Positions 18,360 to 26,400 of a DNA stretch of 64,000 bases are shown here, piece after piece; position 1 is the stretch's first letter, and each line of letters begins with the position of its first letter. Source of the DNA: 20CM-4-69-16 sp035637455 (GTDB lineage Bacteria > Gemmatimonadota > Gemmatimonadetes > Gemmatimonadales > GWC2-71-9). The position numbers were made by a program, and so were the translations under genes. The stretch covers positions 1 through 64,000 of the forward strand of contig DASPXE010000007.1 in NCBI GenBank assembly GCA_035637455.1, written 5' to 3'. The notes below the pieces were generated by a model. That model worked only from the letters and a program-made list of their open reading frames with translations, did not search any database and was not told the origin of the DNA.

Positions 18360-19112
18360 GTGTTCACGCGACTGCTGGTGGGACTCGACGGCAGCCCGCG
18401 GGCCGACTCGGCCTTCGAGCAGGCGGTGGTGCTGGCTCAACGGTTCGGCAGCACCGTCGTCGTGGCGTACGTGCGGGAGCGGGGCGGGCCCGCTGCGGAC
18501 GGCGCGGGGATGCTCGACCGCGCCCGCGAGCGGCTGGTCGCGGCGGGCCTGCGCGCCGAGCTCGCCGAGCGCGAAGGTGAGCCTGACGTGGAGCTCGCCG
18601 AGCTCGCGAGGGCGGTGGACGCGGTGCTCGTCGGCCGCCGCGGCGTCACCACCAAGGGCGACGCCCTCGGCCCCACCGCCTCCTCCCTGATCCGGATCGC
18701 CGACCGCTGCGTGATCGTATGCGGCGGGCTGCCCTCGCCGATGACCGCTTGCGCGCTCGCGTTCGACGGGCGCGAGACGAGCCAGCGGGCGCTCGAGCTC
18801 GTCGCCCGGTTCGCCACGGTGGTCGGGAGCACGGTGCACGTGATCCACGCCGCCCAAGACCGCGACGCCGGACTGCAGGTGGTCGGCGTCGCGGAAGCCC
18901 TGCTCTCGATGCAGCGCGTGGCGTTCGTGACCCACGTCGAGCCCGGCAAGCCAGGGGAGGTGGTCGCCCAGGTGATCAAGCGGACCCGGTGCGACGCGTT
19001 GTTCGCCGGCGCCCACTTGAGCCACGAGCAGGGCCGGCCCAGCGCCGTCGTCGTGTCCCACGCCGAAGAGATCCTGCGCCACACCGACATCCCGGTGGTG
19101 ATCCAGCCCTGA
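18360..19112 (+). CDS. Universal stress protein, two tandem Usp domains
   Basis: 250 residues from the GTG at 18360. The first Usp-like domain begins FTRLLVGLDGSPRADSAFEQ and ends with TASSLIRIADRCVIVCGG. The second starts PMTACALAFDGRETSQRALE and ends HAEEILRHTDIPVVIQP. Tandem Usp proteins bind ATP or act as stress-responsive adaptors in the cytoplasm. The first domain keeps the VGLDGS opening, but a full G-2x-G-9x-G(S/T) nucleotide motif is not clear. It lies within the selD-to-dCMP-deaminase run. Confidence 0.85.
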   Translation: MFTRLLVGLDGSPRADSAFEQAVVLAQRFGSTVVVAYVRERGGPAADGAGMLDRARERLVAAGLRAELAEREGEPDVELAELARAVDAVLVGRRGVTTKGDALGPTASSLIRIADRCVIVCGGLPSPMTACALAFDGRETSQRALELVARFATVVGSTVHVIHAAQDRDAGLQVVGVAEALLSMQRVAFVTHVEPGKPGEVVAQVIKRTRCDALFAGAHLSHEQGRPSAVVVSHAEEILRHTDIPVVIQP

Positions 19113-19113
19113 G

Positions 19114-19704
19114 ATGCCCGAGAAGACGGCGCCGATCCGCGTGCTCGTGCACGCCGACGAGAGCTGCCTCGGCAACGGCATGGAGCCGCCCAATGCCGGC
19201 GGCAACGCTGCCCTGATCGAGGCCCCCGCGGGCGACAGCGTCGCGCGCTGGGACCTGTACGAATGCTCCCCCGACACGACCAACAATCGCATGGCGCTCG
19301 CCGGCGCTATCGCGACGCTGGAATGGCTGCACCGGCAATGGCGTCATGCCCGCGTCACGTTCGTGTCCGATTCCGAGTACCTGATCAAGGGGATGAACGA
19401 GTGGGTCCCGGGCTGGGTGGCGCGCGGCTGGCGGCGCAAGGGCGGCGCCGTAGAGAACCTCCCGCTGTGGCAAAAGCTGGTGCAAGCCGCCGCCGGGCAT
19501 GCCGTCGAGTGGCGGTGGGTGCGCGGCCACAACGACAACCCCAAGAACGAGTACGCCAACGACCTCGCGATCCGCGCCGCCGGGCGCCAGGAGCGTTCCA
19601 ACGGGCTCGTGCCGTCCGGCTTCGACACCTGGCTGGCGCAGCGACGGGCGCGCGGGCAGTACACCGACTACGATCCCGATCAGGAGCTGCATGAGCCTCT
19701 TTAA
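19114..19704 (+). CDS. Ribonuclease H-like protein with altered catalytic Glu
   Basis: 196 residues. The RNase HI fold is clear: ADESCLGN with Asp15 (E. coli Asp10), TTNNRMALAGAI, VSDSEYLIKGM with Asp86 (Asp70), WVRGHN, and NEYANDLA with Asp150 (Asp134). In E. coli the second motif is TTNNRMEL with catalytic Glu48; here that residue is Ala61. There is also a five-residue insertion after SCLGN. Either another acidic residue such as Glu70 substitutes, or the protein binds RNA-DNA hybrids without cutting efficiently. It starts 1 base after the Usp stop and overlaps the dCMP deaminase gene by 14 bases. Confidence 0.85.
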   Translation: MPEKTAPIRVLVHADESCLGNGMEPPNAGGNAALIEAPAGDSVARWDLYECSPDTTNNRMALAGAIATLEWLHRQWRHARVTFVSDSEYLIKGMNEWVPGWVARGWRRKGGAVENLPLWQKLVQAAAGHAVEWRWVRGHNDNPKNEYANDLAIRAAGRQERSNGLVPSGFDTWLAQRRARGQYTDYDPDQELHEPL

Positions 19705-20194
19705 GGACGGCGTCGCTGCCAACACGCATTGTTTGAACCTGTTACCCAACGGTGCGTCGGTCCCACCCGTTGACCGCATTCCGCTGTACGAGGTTTACAT
19801 GCGGATGGCCGAGGAGCTCGCGAAGCGCTCGACGTGCGTGCGGTTGCGGGTGGGAACCGTGGTGACCGACCAGCTGCTCGAGAACGTGCTCGCGATCGGC
19901 TACAACGGGAACGCGCGCGGCCTGCCGAACCGCTGCGACTCCTCGGTCCCCGGGAGCTGTGGCTGTATCCATTCGGAGATGAACGCGCTCGTAAAGGCGC
20001 CGGGGAGCGTGCGCGACAAAGTAGTGTTCATCAGCGCGTCACCGTGCGTGATGTGCGCGAAGCTCATCATCAACTCGGGCGTCACGCACGTGTTCTACCG
20101 CAAGGCCTACCGCGACCCGTCGGGCATCGAGGTGCTCGAGCAGGGCGGCGTCGTCCCGGTGCTGTACGACCGCTGGGTGGGCGAGTGGCGGTGA
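19691..20194 (+). CDS. Deoxycytidylate (dCMP) deaminase family protein
   Basis: 167 residues from the ATG that overlaps the RNase H gene. Zinc-binding and catalytic residues of the cytidine deaminase fold are present: His94 and Glu96 in IHSEMNAL, and Cys119 and Cys122 in SPCVMCAKLI. It would convert dCMP to dUMP, feeding thymidylate synthesis; the ThyX gene lies 16 kb downstream. The first 25 residues are an extension relative to minimal dCMP deaminases. Pairing with RNase H in one operon suggests a nucleic-acid-precursor context. Confidence 0.88.
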   Translation: MSLFKDGVAANTHCLNLLPNGASVPPVDRIPLYEVYMRMAEELAKRSTCVRLRVGTVVTDQLLENVLAIGYNGNARGLPNRCDSSVPGSCGCIHSEMNALVKAPGSVRDKVVFISASPCVMCAKLIINSGVTHVFYRKAYRDPSGIEVLEQGGVVPVLYDRWVGEWR

Positions 20195-20200
20195 ACGGAC

Positions 20201-20221
20201 GCGAAACGCGGAACGCGGAAC
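20201..20221. repeat. Heptanucleotide array after the dCMP deaminase gene
   Basis: GCGAAAC GCGGAAC GCGGAAC, three units of exactly seven bases, beginning 7 bases after the stop codon. Confidence 0.65.
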
Positions 20222-20267
20222 AGCGAGGGAAGGCTTCGCTCGAACATCTCATGTAAGGAGGTCAGCT

Positions 20268-21332
20268 ATGCGGCGTCTGGCGTTTGCTCCGCTCGTCATC
20301 GCGGTCGTATCGGCGGCCGCGCCCCTCGATGCGCAGTCGCTGCTGTACAGGCCGCCGAACCTCGGTGGCTCATGGGTGCCTGATGGGGGAGTCGTGCAGT
20401 TCAACTTCCTCCACCGATTCTATGTGTTCCCGGGCCCGTCGCACTTTGTGGAGAATCACCCGACGTTCACGCTAGTGGCAGGCTTTGGTCACAACATCGC
20501 CTTTGGGGGACGGTTCGCTACGAAGTCGATCGCCGGCACGGGAGGGGGAGCGCAGTCGAGCAACGAGACCGAGCTGTACGCTCGGTGGCGAGCGTATGGG
20601 TTGGAGGGCCGGCCCGGCTTGGCTGTCGCGGTGACACCGGCGTACAACCTTCTTGCGAAGAGCGTGGACGGTGAACTAGGTGTGGACTGGACCCAGGGTC
20701 CGCTCACGCTTCATGGCGCGGCGCGCGCCGTGTCACGCCGCCTTGGCGATCCGGGAACTGGTGCCGCAGCGTTCGCGGGCGGCTTCGACGTACGCATGAC
20801 AAAGTACATCGGCCTCAGCGTCGATATCGGCTCGTTCGTGAGTCCCGCAGGCCTCGCCGCGTGGAGTGCCGCGATCGATTTCCTGATCCCCGGCTCACCG
20901 CACACCTTCTCACTCCAGGCGAGCAACGCGGCGAGCGCCACGATCCAGGGCGCCTCGATCGGCTACGCGCCCACCGGATCGCACCGCGTCCTGTATGGCT
21001 TCGAGTTCACGATCCCGTTGCACCTGAAGCGGTTCAGCCCGTGGTTCCACGGGACCGGCAGGCCGAAGCTGGTCGTTCCCGCAGGGGCGGCCGTCGTGAA
21101 GATCTCGCAGTACAAGTTCGCGACCGACACCGTGCGAATCCCAGCCGGCGCCACGGTGGTCTGGGCGAACGACGACGTCGCCGAGCACACGGTCACTTTC
21201 GACGGCACCGAGCCGGGCTCACCCACGATCCCCCCGGGTGGCGCGTTCAGCCACCAGTTCGACCGACCCGGTACGTACTCATATCACTGCACTCCCCACC
21301 CGTTCATGAAAGGCGTCGTGGTCGTGAAATGA
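20268..21332 (+). CDS. Outer-membrane beta-barrel fused to an amicyanin-type cupredoxin
   Basis: 354 residues. A Sec signal ending LDAQ is followed by a DUF5777-like beta-barrel (about 25-255; NFLHRFYVFP, LVAGFGHNIAFGGRFATKS and alternating strands). The C-terminal 90 residues are a plastocyanin/amicyanin-like cupredoxin with a complete type-1 copper site: His307, Cys341, His344 and Met347, the last three in YHCTPHPFM with amicyanin spacing. Joining an outer-membrane barrel to an electron-carrying copper domain suggests electron transfer or copper handling at the outer membrane. A very strong RBS (AAGGAGGT at 20255-20262) predicts high expression, and the gene starts a new unit after an intergenic array. 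Confidence 0.82.
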   Translation: MRRLAFAPLVIAVVSAAAPLDAQSLLYRPPNLGGSWVPDGGVVQFNFLHRFYVFPGPSHFVENHPTFTLVAGFGHNIAFGGRFATKSIAGTGGGAQSSNETELYARWRAYGLEGRPGLAVAVTPAYNLLAKSVDGELGVDWTQGPLTLHGAARAVSRRLGDPGTGAAAFAGGFDVRMTKYIGLSVDIGSFVSPAGLAAWSAAIDFLIPGSPHTFSLQASNAASATIQGASIGYAPTGSHRVLYGFEFTIPLHLKRFSPWFHGTGRPKLVVPAGAAVVKISQYKFATDTVRIPAGATVVWANDDVAEHTVTFDGTEPGSPTIPPGGAFSHQFDRPGTYSYHCTPHPFMKGVVVVK

Positions 21333-21345
21333 CGGAAACGGGTAC

Positions 21346-21373
21346 CGTGCGACGTGCAACGTGTAACGTGGCA
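21346..21373. repeat. Heptanucleotide array at the start of the zinc-ribbon gene
   Basis: Four 7-nt units: CGTGCGA, CGTGCAA, CGTGTAA, CGTGGCA. The array spans the possible GTG start at 21354. Confidence 0.65.
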
Positions 21374-22052
21374 AAGCGTGGCTGACGACCTCGATCGCTT
21401 GTTCGAGCGGCTGGTGCGGGTGCTGGCGGACGAGGCGCCCGGGCGGCTCGCCGTGCCCTTCCCCGCCGCGGAGGTCTACGAGCGGCTGGTCCCGTACCGC
21501 TCCAACCGCTCGGCGCTCAAGGTCGCGACCCATCAGGACTACGAGATGGCGGTGCTGCGGCTGCTGTCGGGCGAGCGCGGCTACGTCTCGCTGGACCCCG
21601 GGGAGGTGCAGCAGGCGCTACGCCGCGAAACCGCGGAGGTCAATCCCGATCCCGGTCTGTTCCGCCAGTTTCCCGACGCCATCCTGAGCCTGAACCGGCT
21701 CGCCGCCGAGCGCTTCCTGCGCGGCGACCGGGCATACGCGCCGCCGCACCCGCCGTTGCCCGATGCTCCGGAGCTCGTGAGAACGGACGAGGAGACGGAA
21801 GCGGAAGCGGAGGGAGAAACCGCCGGGGCGACCCGCCAATCGGGAGCTGCGTTCGAGCTGGCGGAGCAGAGCGAGTCCCCGCGCCAGTGTCCCTATTGCG
21901 GCGAAACCCTCCCCGGGGGGCGCAAGGTAAACTTCTGCCCGCAGTGTGGCCAGCCGCCGTCGGGCGAGCTGCGCTGTCCCGCGTGTGGTAGTGAAGTGGA
22001 CGTCGGCTGGCGCTACTGCGCCGGCTGCGGGCGCGCTACCGGCTTCGAGTGA
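21354..22052 (+). CDS. Zinc-ribbon protein, unknown function
   Basis: 232 residues from GTG 21354; GTG at 21378 is an alternative start that drops the repeat-encoded residues. The N-terminal half is helical (DDLDRLFERLVRVLADEA, SALKVATHQDYEMAVLRLL). A Glu/Ala-rich linker then leads to two consecutive zinc ribbons at the end (QCPYCGETLPGG with FCPQCGQ, and CPACGSEVDV with YCAGCGRA). No enzymatic motif is seen. The stop overlaps the GTG of the dehydrogenase gene downstream, implying co-expression. Confidence 0.75.
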   Translation: MQRVTWQSVADDLDRLFERLVRVLADEAPGRLAVPFPAAEVYERLVPYRSNRSALKVATHQDYEMAVLRLLSGERGYVSLDPGEVQQALRRETAEVNPDPGLFRQFPDAILSLNRLAAERFLRGDRAYAPPHPPLPDAPELVRTDEETEAEAEGETAGATRQSGAAFELAEQSESPRQCPYCGETLPGGRKVNFCPQCGQPPSGELRCPACGSEVDVGWRYCAGCGRATGFE

Positions 22053-23083
22053 AGCGCCATCGCATCGCGGTGATCGCCGGAGACGGGATCGGTCCGGAGG
22101 TCATCGAAGCGGCGATCCCGGTGCTGGAGCGCGTGGCGGCGAAGCACGGCTTCGAGCTCGACCTGGAACGCCTCCCATTCTCCGCCGACCATTACTTGAG
22201 GACGAAGGAGACGCTCCCCGAGGGGGCGTTCCGTCACCTGCGCGACGACGTGGACGCCATCTTGCTGGGCGCGCTTGGCGATCCGCGCGTGCCCGGCAAC
22301 GAGCACGCCCGGGATATCTTGCTGGGACTGCGGTTCCGGCTCGATCTCTACATCAACTTCCGGCCGGTGCAGCTGCTGCACCCCGATCTTGCGGCGCTGC
22401 GGGGTGATCGACCGACGATCGACTTCGTGATCTTTCGGGAGAACACCGAGGGCGTCTATGTCGGCAAGGGCCGCATCGACGGCGAACGCTACATCGCGGA
22501 GGAGATCAACACCGTGAAGGGAGTCGAGCGGATCATCCGGGCAGCCTTCGAGTGGGCCAAGGCGCGCGGCAAGACGCGCGTGACGATGAGCGACAAGGCG
22601 AACGCCGTCCCCGCCCACAAGGTGTGGCAGGAAACGTTCAAGCGGGTCGCCGCCGCGTTCCCCGGCATCGAGGCCGAGCACCGCTACGTGGACGCGCTGG
22701 CGCTGGAGCTGGTGCGCGAGCCCGAGCGGTTTCAGGTAATCGTGACGAACAACCTCTACGGCGACATCCTCTCCGACTTGGGCGCGGGGCTCGTCGGCGG
22801 ACTCGGCCTCGCGGCGAGCGCCAATCTCCACCCCGGTCGCGCCGGCCTGTTCGAGCCGGTACACGGCTCCGCCCCGCCGCTCGCGGGCAGAGGCATCGCG
22901 AATCCCATGGCCGCGGTGCTCACGGGAGCGCTGCTGTTCGAGCAGCTGCGCCACCCCGACGCCGCGCGCGACCTCGAGCGCGCCGTCAAGGAGACGCTGG
23001 CGGCAGGGGTCCGGACCCCGGATTTGGGCGGCGGCGCGCGCACCCGCGACGTCGCGGCCGCTATCGCCGACCGACTCTCCTAG
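22049..23083 (+). CDS. Isopropylmalate/isocitrate/tartrate dehydrogenase family protein
   Basis: 344 residues, typical for the NAD-dependent beta-decarboxylating dehydrogenases. Seen: IAGDGIGPEV start, the substrate loop FRENTEGVYVG, Lys in MSDKANAV and the metal-binding Asp in NNLYGDILSDLGAGL. The GSAP segment (VHGSAPPLAGRGIANPMA) belongs to the NAD-binding site. The loop RENTEGVY resembles isocitrate, homoisocitrate and tartrate dehydrogenases more than classical LeuB (RELTGGIY), and no leuC/leuD are nearby, so the substrate is left open. Confidence 0.88.
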   Translation: MKRHRIAVIAGDGIGPEVIEAAIPVLERVAAKHGFELDLERLPFSADHYLRTKETLPEGAFRHLRDDVDAILLGALGDPRVPGNEHARDILLGLRFRLDLYINFRPVQLLHPDLAALRGDRPTIDFVIFRENTEGVYVGKGRIDGERYIAEEINTVKGVERIIRAAFEWAKARGKTRVTMSDKANAVPAHKVWQETFKRVAAAFPGIEAEHRYVDALALELVREPERFQVIVTNNLYGDILSDLGAGLVGGLGLAASANLHPGRAGLFEPVHGSAPPLAGRGIANPMAAVLTGALLFEQLRHPDAARDLERAVKETLAAGVRTPDLGGGARTRDVAAAIADRLS

Positions 23084-23092
23084 GATCCGACC

Positions 23093-24772
23093 ATGACTAT
23101 TGCGCGCCATCTGACCCTGCTCAGCTTCCTTTGCACCATGACTCGAGCGGCCGATTCGCAGCAGCCTCGTCCCACGTCCCTGGCCCATCGCTCCACGGTG
23201 TATGCGCCGCACGCCATGATCGCTACGAGCCAGCCGCTCGCCACTGCCGCGGGCCTCGCCGTGCTCGAGCGCGGCGGCAACGCCGTCGACGCCGCGGTCA
23301 CCGCGGCCGCCGTGCTCAACGTCGTCGAGCCCCAGATGACGGGGATCGGCGGCGACCTGTTCGCCATCGTCTGGTCCGCCAAGGACCACAGGCTATACGG
23401 GCTCAACGCCAGCGGGCGGTCGGGGAGCCTGATGACCAGCGCGGCGCTGCTCGCGAAGGGGCACACCACGATGCCCCAGGAGAGCGTCGAGGACGTCACC
23501 GTCCCGGGGGCCCTGTCGGGGTGGGATGCGCTGCTGCGCCGCTTCGGGAGCATCACGCTGGCGCAAGCGCTGCGGCCCGCCATCGGGTACGCCGAGGGCG
23601 GCTTCCCCGTCACCCCGATCATCGCCGCCGAGTGGGCCACGCAGGCCGCCAAGCTGCGGAAAGACGAAGGCGCGCGCACGACCTACCTCGTCGACGATGG
23701 GCGCGCCCCGCAGGCCGGCGAATGGTTCCGGAATCCCGACCTGGCGCGCTCGCTTCGCCTCATCGCCGAGCAGGGGATAGGAGCGCTGTACGGCGGCGAG
23801 CTGGGCAGCCGGATCGCGGAGCGCGTGCGCGCGCTCGGCGGCTACCTGACGGTGGACGACCTCCGTAAGCACCGGCCCGAGTGGGTCGAGCCGATTGCCG
23901 CGACGTTCAAGGGTTACCGCGTGTGGGAGCTCCCGCCGAACGGCCAGGGCGTCGCCGCGCTCGAGATGCTCAAGATCCTCGAGCCGTACGACTTGAAGGC
24001 GCTGGGTCACAACAGCGCCCCTTACCTCCACCTCCTGATCGAGGCGAAAAAGCTCGCCTACGCCGACATCGCGCGCTACGTGGGAGAGCCCACGGCGATG
24101 ACGCTGCCCGCCGCGAACCTTCTCACCGACGCCTACGCCGCGTCGCGCCGCGCGCTGCTCGACCCGTCCCGCGCGGCGGACCGTCCCGCGCCCGGCAAGC
24201 CGCTCACCGCAAGCGAGACCATCTACCTCACCGTGGCCGACTCGGCCGGCAACATGGTGTCCTTCATCAATTCGCTGTACGACCTGTTCGGCTCCGGCGT
24301 GGTGGTGCCGGGCACCGGGTTCGCGCTGCAGGACCGGGGCGCCGGGTTCACGCTCGAGCCGGACCTGCCGAACACCGTCGCACCCGGGAAACGGCCGTTC
24401 CACACGATCATACCGGCCTTCGTTACGCGGCCGGACGGCAGGGGCGGCGACGCGCCATGGCTCAGCTTCGGCGTGATGGGCGGCTCGATGCAGCCGCAGG
24501 GTCACGTGCAGCTGCTGCTCAACCTGATCGTGTTCGGGATGGATCTGCAGGACGCGATCGACGCCGCGCGCTTCCGGCACCTCGAGGGGCGGCGCATCGC
24601 GCTGGAAGCGCCGATCGCGGACGCGGTGCGCCGCGCGCTCGCCGCGCTGGGCCACGAGCTGACGACGGAGGCCGATGTCGCCTTCGGCGGAGCGCAGGCG
24701 ATCATGCGGCTGCCGCGGGGCTACGCCGGCGGCTCGGATCCGCGCAAGGACGGCATGGCCGCGGGGCAGTGA
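23093..24772 (+). CDS. ggt: Gamma-glutamyltransferase / glutathione hydrolase
   Basis: 559 residues with a short signal-like N-terminus. Large-subunit landmarks: MIATSQPLATAAGLAVLERG, GNAVDAAVTAAAVLNVVEPQ, GIGGDLFAIV. The precursor is cleaved before a Thr nucleophile, seen in ASETIYLTVADSAGNMVSF at the canonical place. The small subunit has PHTIIPAF-type and MGGSMQPQGHVQ motifs that build the oxyanion and glutamate pockets. It hydrolyses gamma-glutamyl amides such as glutathione in the periplasm. It starts 9 bases after the dehydrogenase stop and ends the run. Confidence 0.93.
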   Translation: MTIARHLTLLSFLCTMTRAADSQQPRPTSLAHRSTVYAPHAMIATSQPLATAAGLAVLERGGNAVDAAVTAAAVLNVVEPQMTGIGGDLFAIVWSAKDHRLYGLNASGRSGSLMTSAALLAKGHTTMPQESVEDVTVPGALSGWDALLRRFGSITLAQALRPAIGYAEGGFPVTPIIAAEWATQAAKLRKDEGARTTYLVDDGRAPQAGEWFRNPDLARSLRLIAEQGIGALYGGELGSRIAERVRALGGYLTVDDLRKHRPEWVEPIAATFKGYRVWELPPNGQGVAALEMLKILEPYDLKALGHNSAPYLHLLIEAKKLAYADIARYVGEPTAMTLPAANLLTDAYAASRRALLDPSRAADRPAPGKPLTASETIYLTVADSAGNMVSFINSLYDLFGSGVVVPGTGFALQDRGAGFTLEPDLPNTVAPGKRPFHTIIPAFVTRPDGRGGDAPWLSFGVMGGSMQPQGHVQLLLNLIVFGMDLQDAIDAARFRHLEGRRIALEAPIADAVRRALAALGHELTTEADVAFGGAQAIMRLPRGYAGGSDPRKDGMAAGQ

Positions 24773-24877
24773 ACGACCGGGGCGCCCGCTTGGGAGGCCC
24801 TTGCCATCTCGCGGGTTGCGGTGCACTTCTTGCAGCCGGCGTTGGCTCTGACGTCAGGCTGGATGAAGGACTGGTCG

Positions 24878-26290
24878 ATGCCCCCGCTTCGCCTCACCAA
24901 CGTGCTCCAGACGGCGCTCCCGCCGCTCTCGGCGACCAGCCGAGCCGTCGTCAGCGCCCTCGCCTGCCGCAACGGGCAGGCGCCATCGGCAGGCGAGATT
25001 GCCGCCTGGGTCGGCCTGCGGGATCGACACCAGCTCGCCCGCGGCTTGCGGCGCGACGGCCTTCCCCCGCTCGAGCAGCTGGCCGGTTGGGCCCGGGTGC
25101 TGTACTGGATGCTCGAGGCGGAAGCGCGCGACAGCTCCCTGCTCGAGCTAGCGCGGCGCGAGCAGCTCGATCCGGCGGTCGCTTACCGCCTGGTGCACCG
25201 CGTCACCGGACTGCGCTGGTCCCAGGTCCGGCGCGCCGGGCTCACGGCGATGCTGTCGCGATTTCGGGAAGGGTGCCGGGATCGCTTTTCGAGTGCTCGG
25301 CTGCGCGCCGGGGCGCAGGCCGGCCCCGCTGTGGCCGAGGCAGGGGCGGCGCGGGAACGCCTCGGCTGGGCGCGCCGCGAGCCCGGATGGGCATTACCGC
25401 GGCGGGGCAGCCCGAGGCATCCCGCCGCTGTCCTCACGGAGCGCCTGCCCATCACCGGCAGCCCGTTCGACGTGGCCGTAGCGGCGGACGGGACGGCGTA
25501 TCTCACGCGTCTCCACGCGGCCGCACTCGAGTGCCTCGAGCTCGCACCCTTCCGCATCACTGGCTCCATCGCCACGGGCAGCGCTCCCACGGTCGTAGTG
25601 TTGAGTTCGTCGAGCCGCGTGGCGTACGTCACCAATCAGTTCACGGAAGACGTCGCGGTCATCGACCTCTCCCGGCGCCGGCAGACTGGGACCATTCCCG
25701 TCCCGGGACACCCGCTCGGCGCGGCGCTCTCGCCCGACGGTCGCAGGCTGTACATCGTGACCAACCTGGATCGGCTGTGCGCGATCTCAATCGATGTGGG
25801 ACGCGTAGCCGCGTCCGTGCCGGTCGCCCAGGTGTGCACGGGGCTCGCCGTGCACCCCTCCGGTCGCTGGATATACGTCCCCACCTGGAGGGCGGGGCTC
25901 ATCCTGGAGATGGACGCGCGAACACTGCGGATGACGCGTCGGTTCGCGGTGGGCGGTGTCCCGCAGGACCTGGTCCTCTCTGCCGACGGTCTCATGCTGT
26001 ACGCCGCAAACGAGGCGGGGTGGCTCGATCGCATCCACCTGCCCAGCGGTCGCCAGGTTGACAGGGCGCAGTTCGGCACTGCCGCCGTGAGTCTGGCGCT
26101 GAGTCCCGACGAGGCCGTGCTGTACGTGGGACTGCTGTTTGCAGGGCGGGTCGTCCAGCTGGACCGGCCCACGCTGCGCGTCCTCGCCCGTCTCGAAACG
26201 GGCGGCAAGCCGCGTCGCATCGCGTTTGATGCCACGGGGCGGTCGGCGCTGATTGCCAACGAGGCGGGCTGGGTTGATCTGGTCCACTGA
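24878..26290 (+). CDS. AraC-like HTH domain fused to a YVTN beta-propeller
   Basis: 470 residues from the ATG at 24878 (MPPLRLTNVLQ); an upstream ATG at 24821 would add 19 unconvincing residues. Residues 1-125 carry two consecutive helix-turn-helix units like an AraC C-terminal domain (SAGEIAAWVGLRDRHQLARG, then LELARREQLDPAVAYRLVHR). An Arg/Ala linker follows. Residues about 190-470 form a YVTN/40-residue-repeat propeller (FDVAVAADGTAYLTRL, VAYVTNQFTEDVAVIDLSRR, GAALSPDGRRLYIVTNLDR). No signal peptide or membrane helix is seen, so it is predicted cytoplasmic and DNA-binding. The ending ANEAGWVDLVH is nearly the same as those in the next gene, indicating shared origin. Confidence 0.78.
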   Translation: MPPLRLTNVLQTALPPLSATSRAVVSALACRNGQAPSAGEIAAWVGLRDRHQLARGLRRDGLPPLEQLAGWARVLYWMLEAEARDSSLLELARREQLDPAVAYRLVHRVTGLRWSQVRRAGLTAMLSRFREGCRDRFSSARLRAGAQAGPAVAEAGAARERLGWARREPGWALPRRGSPRHPAAVLTERLPITGSPFDVAVAADGTAYLTRLHAAALECLELAPFRITGSIATGSAPTVVVLSSSSRVAYVTNQFTEDVAVIDLSRRRQTGTIPVPGHPLGAALSPDGRRLYIVTNLDRLCAISIDVGRVAASVPVAQVCTGLAVHPSGRWIYVPTWRAGLILEMDARTLRMTRRFAVGGVPQDLVLSADGLMLYAANEAGWLDRIHLPSGRQVDRAQFGTAAVSLALSPDEAVLYVGLLFAGRVVQLDRPTLRVLARLETGGKPRRIAFDATGRSALIANEAGWVDLVH

Positions 26291-26304
26291 GCGTACGCAA
26301 CCCT

Positions 26305-26329
26305 GTTGCGCGGCCGCAACATGACTTTT
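26305..26329 (+). terminator. Probable intrinsic terminator after the HTH-propeller gene
   Basis: GTTGCG-CGGC-CGCAAC stem-loop 15 bases past the stop, followed after ATGAC by TTTT. The stem is short and the U-run is offset, so termination may be partial. Confidence 0.5.
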
Positions 26330-26400
26330 GGCTCGCCGCTCTTCCCGTGACGCCTGATCGCTGGTCAGATTGCAGCAGTCTTCCATCGCACGAGACTGTC

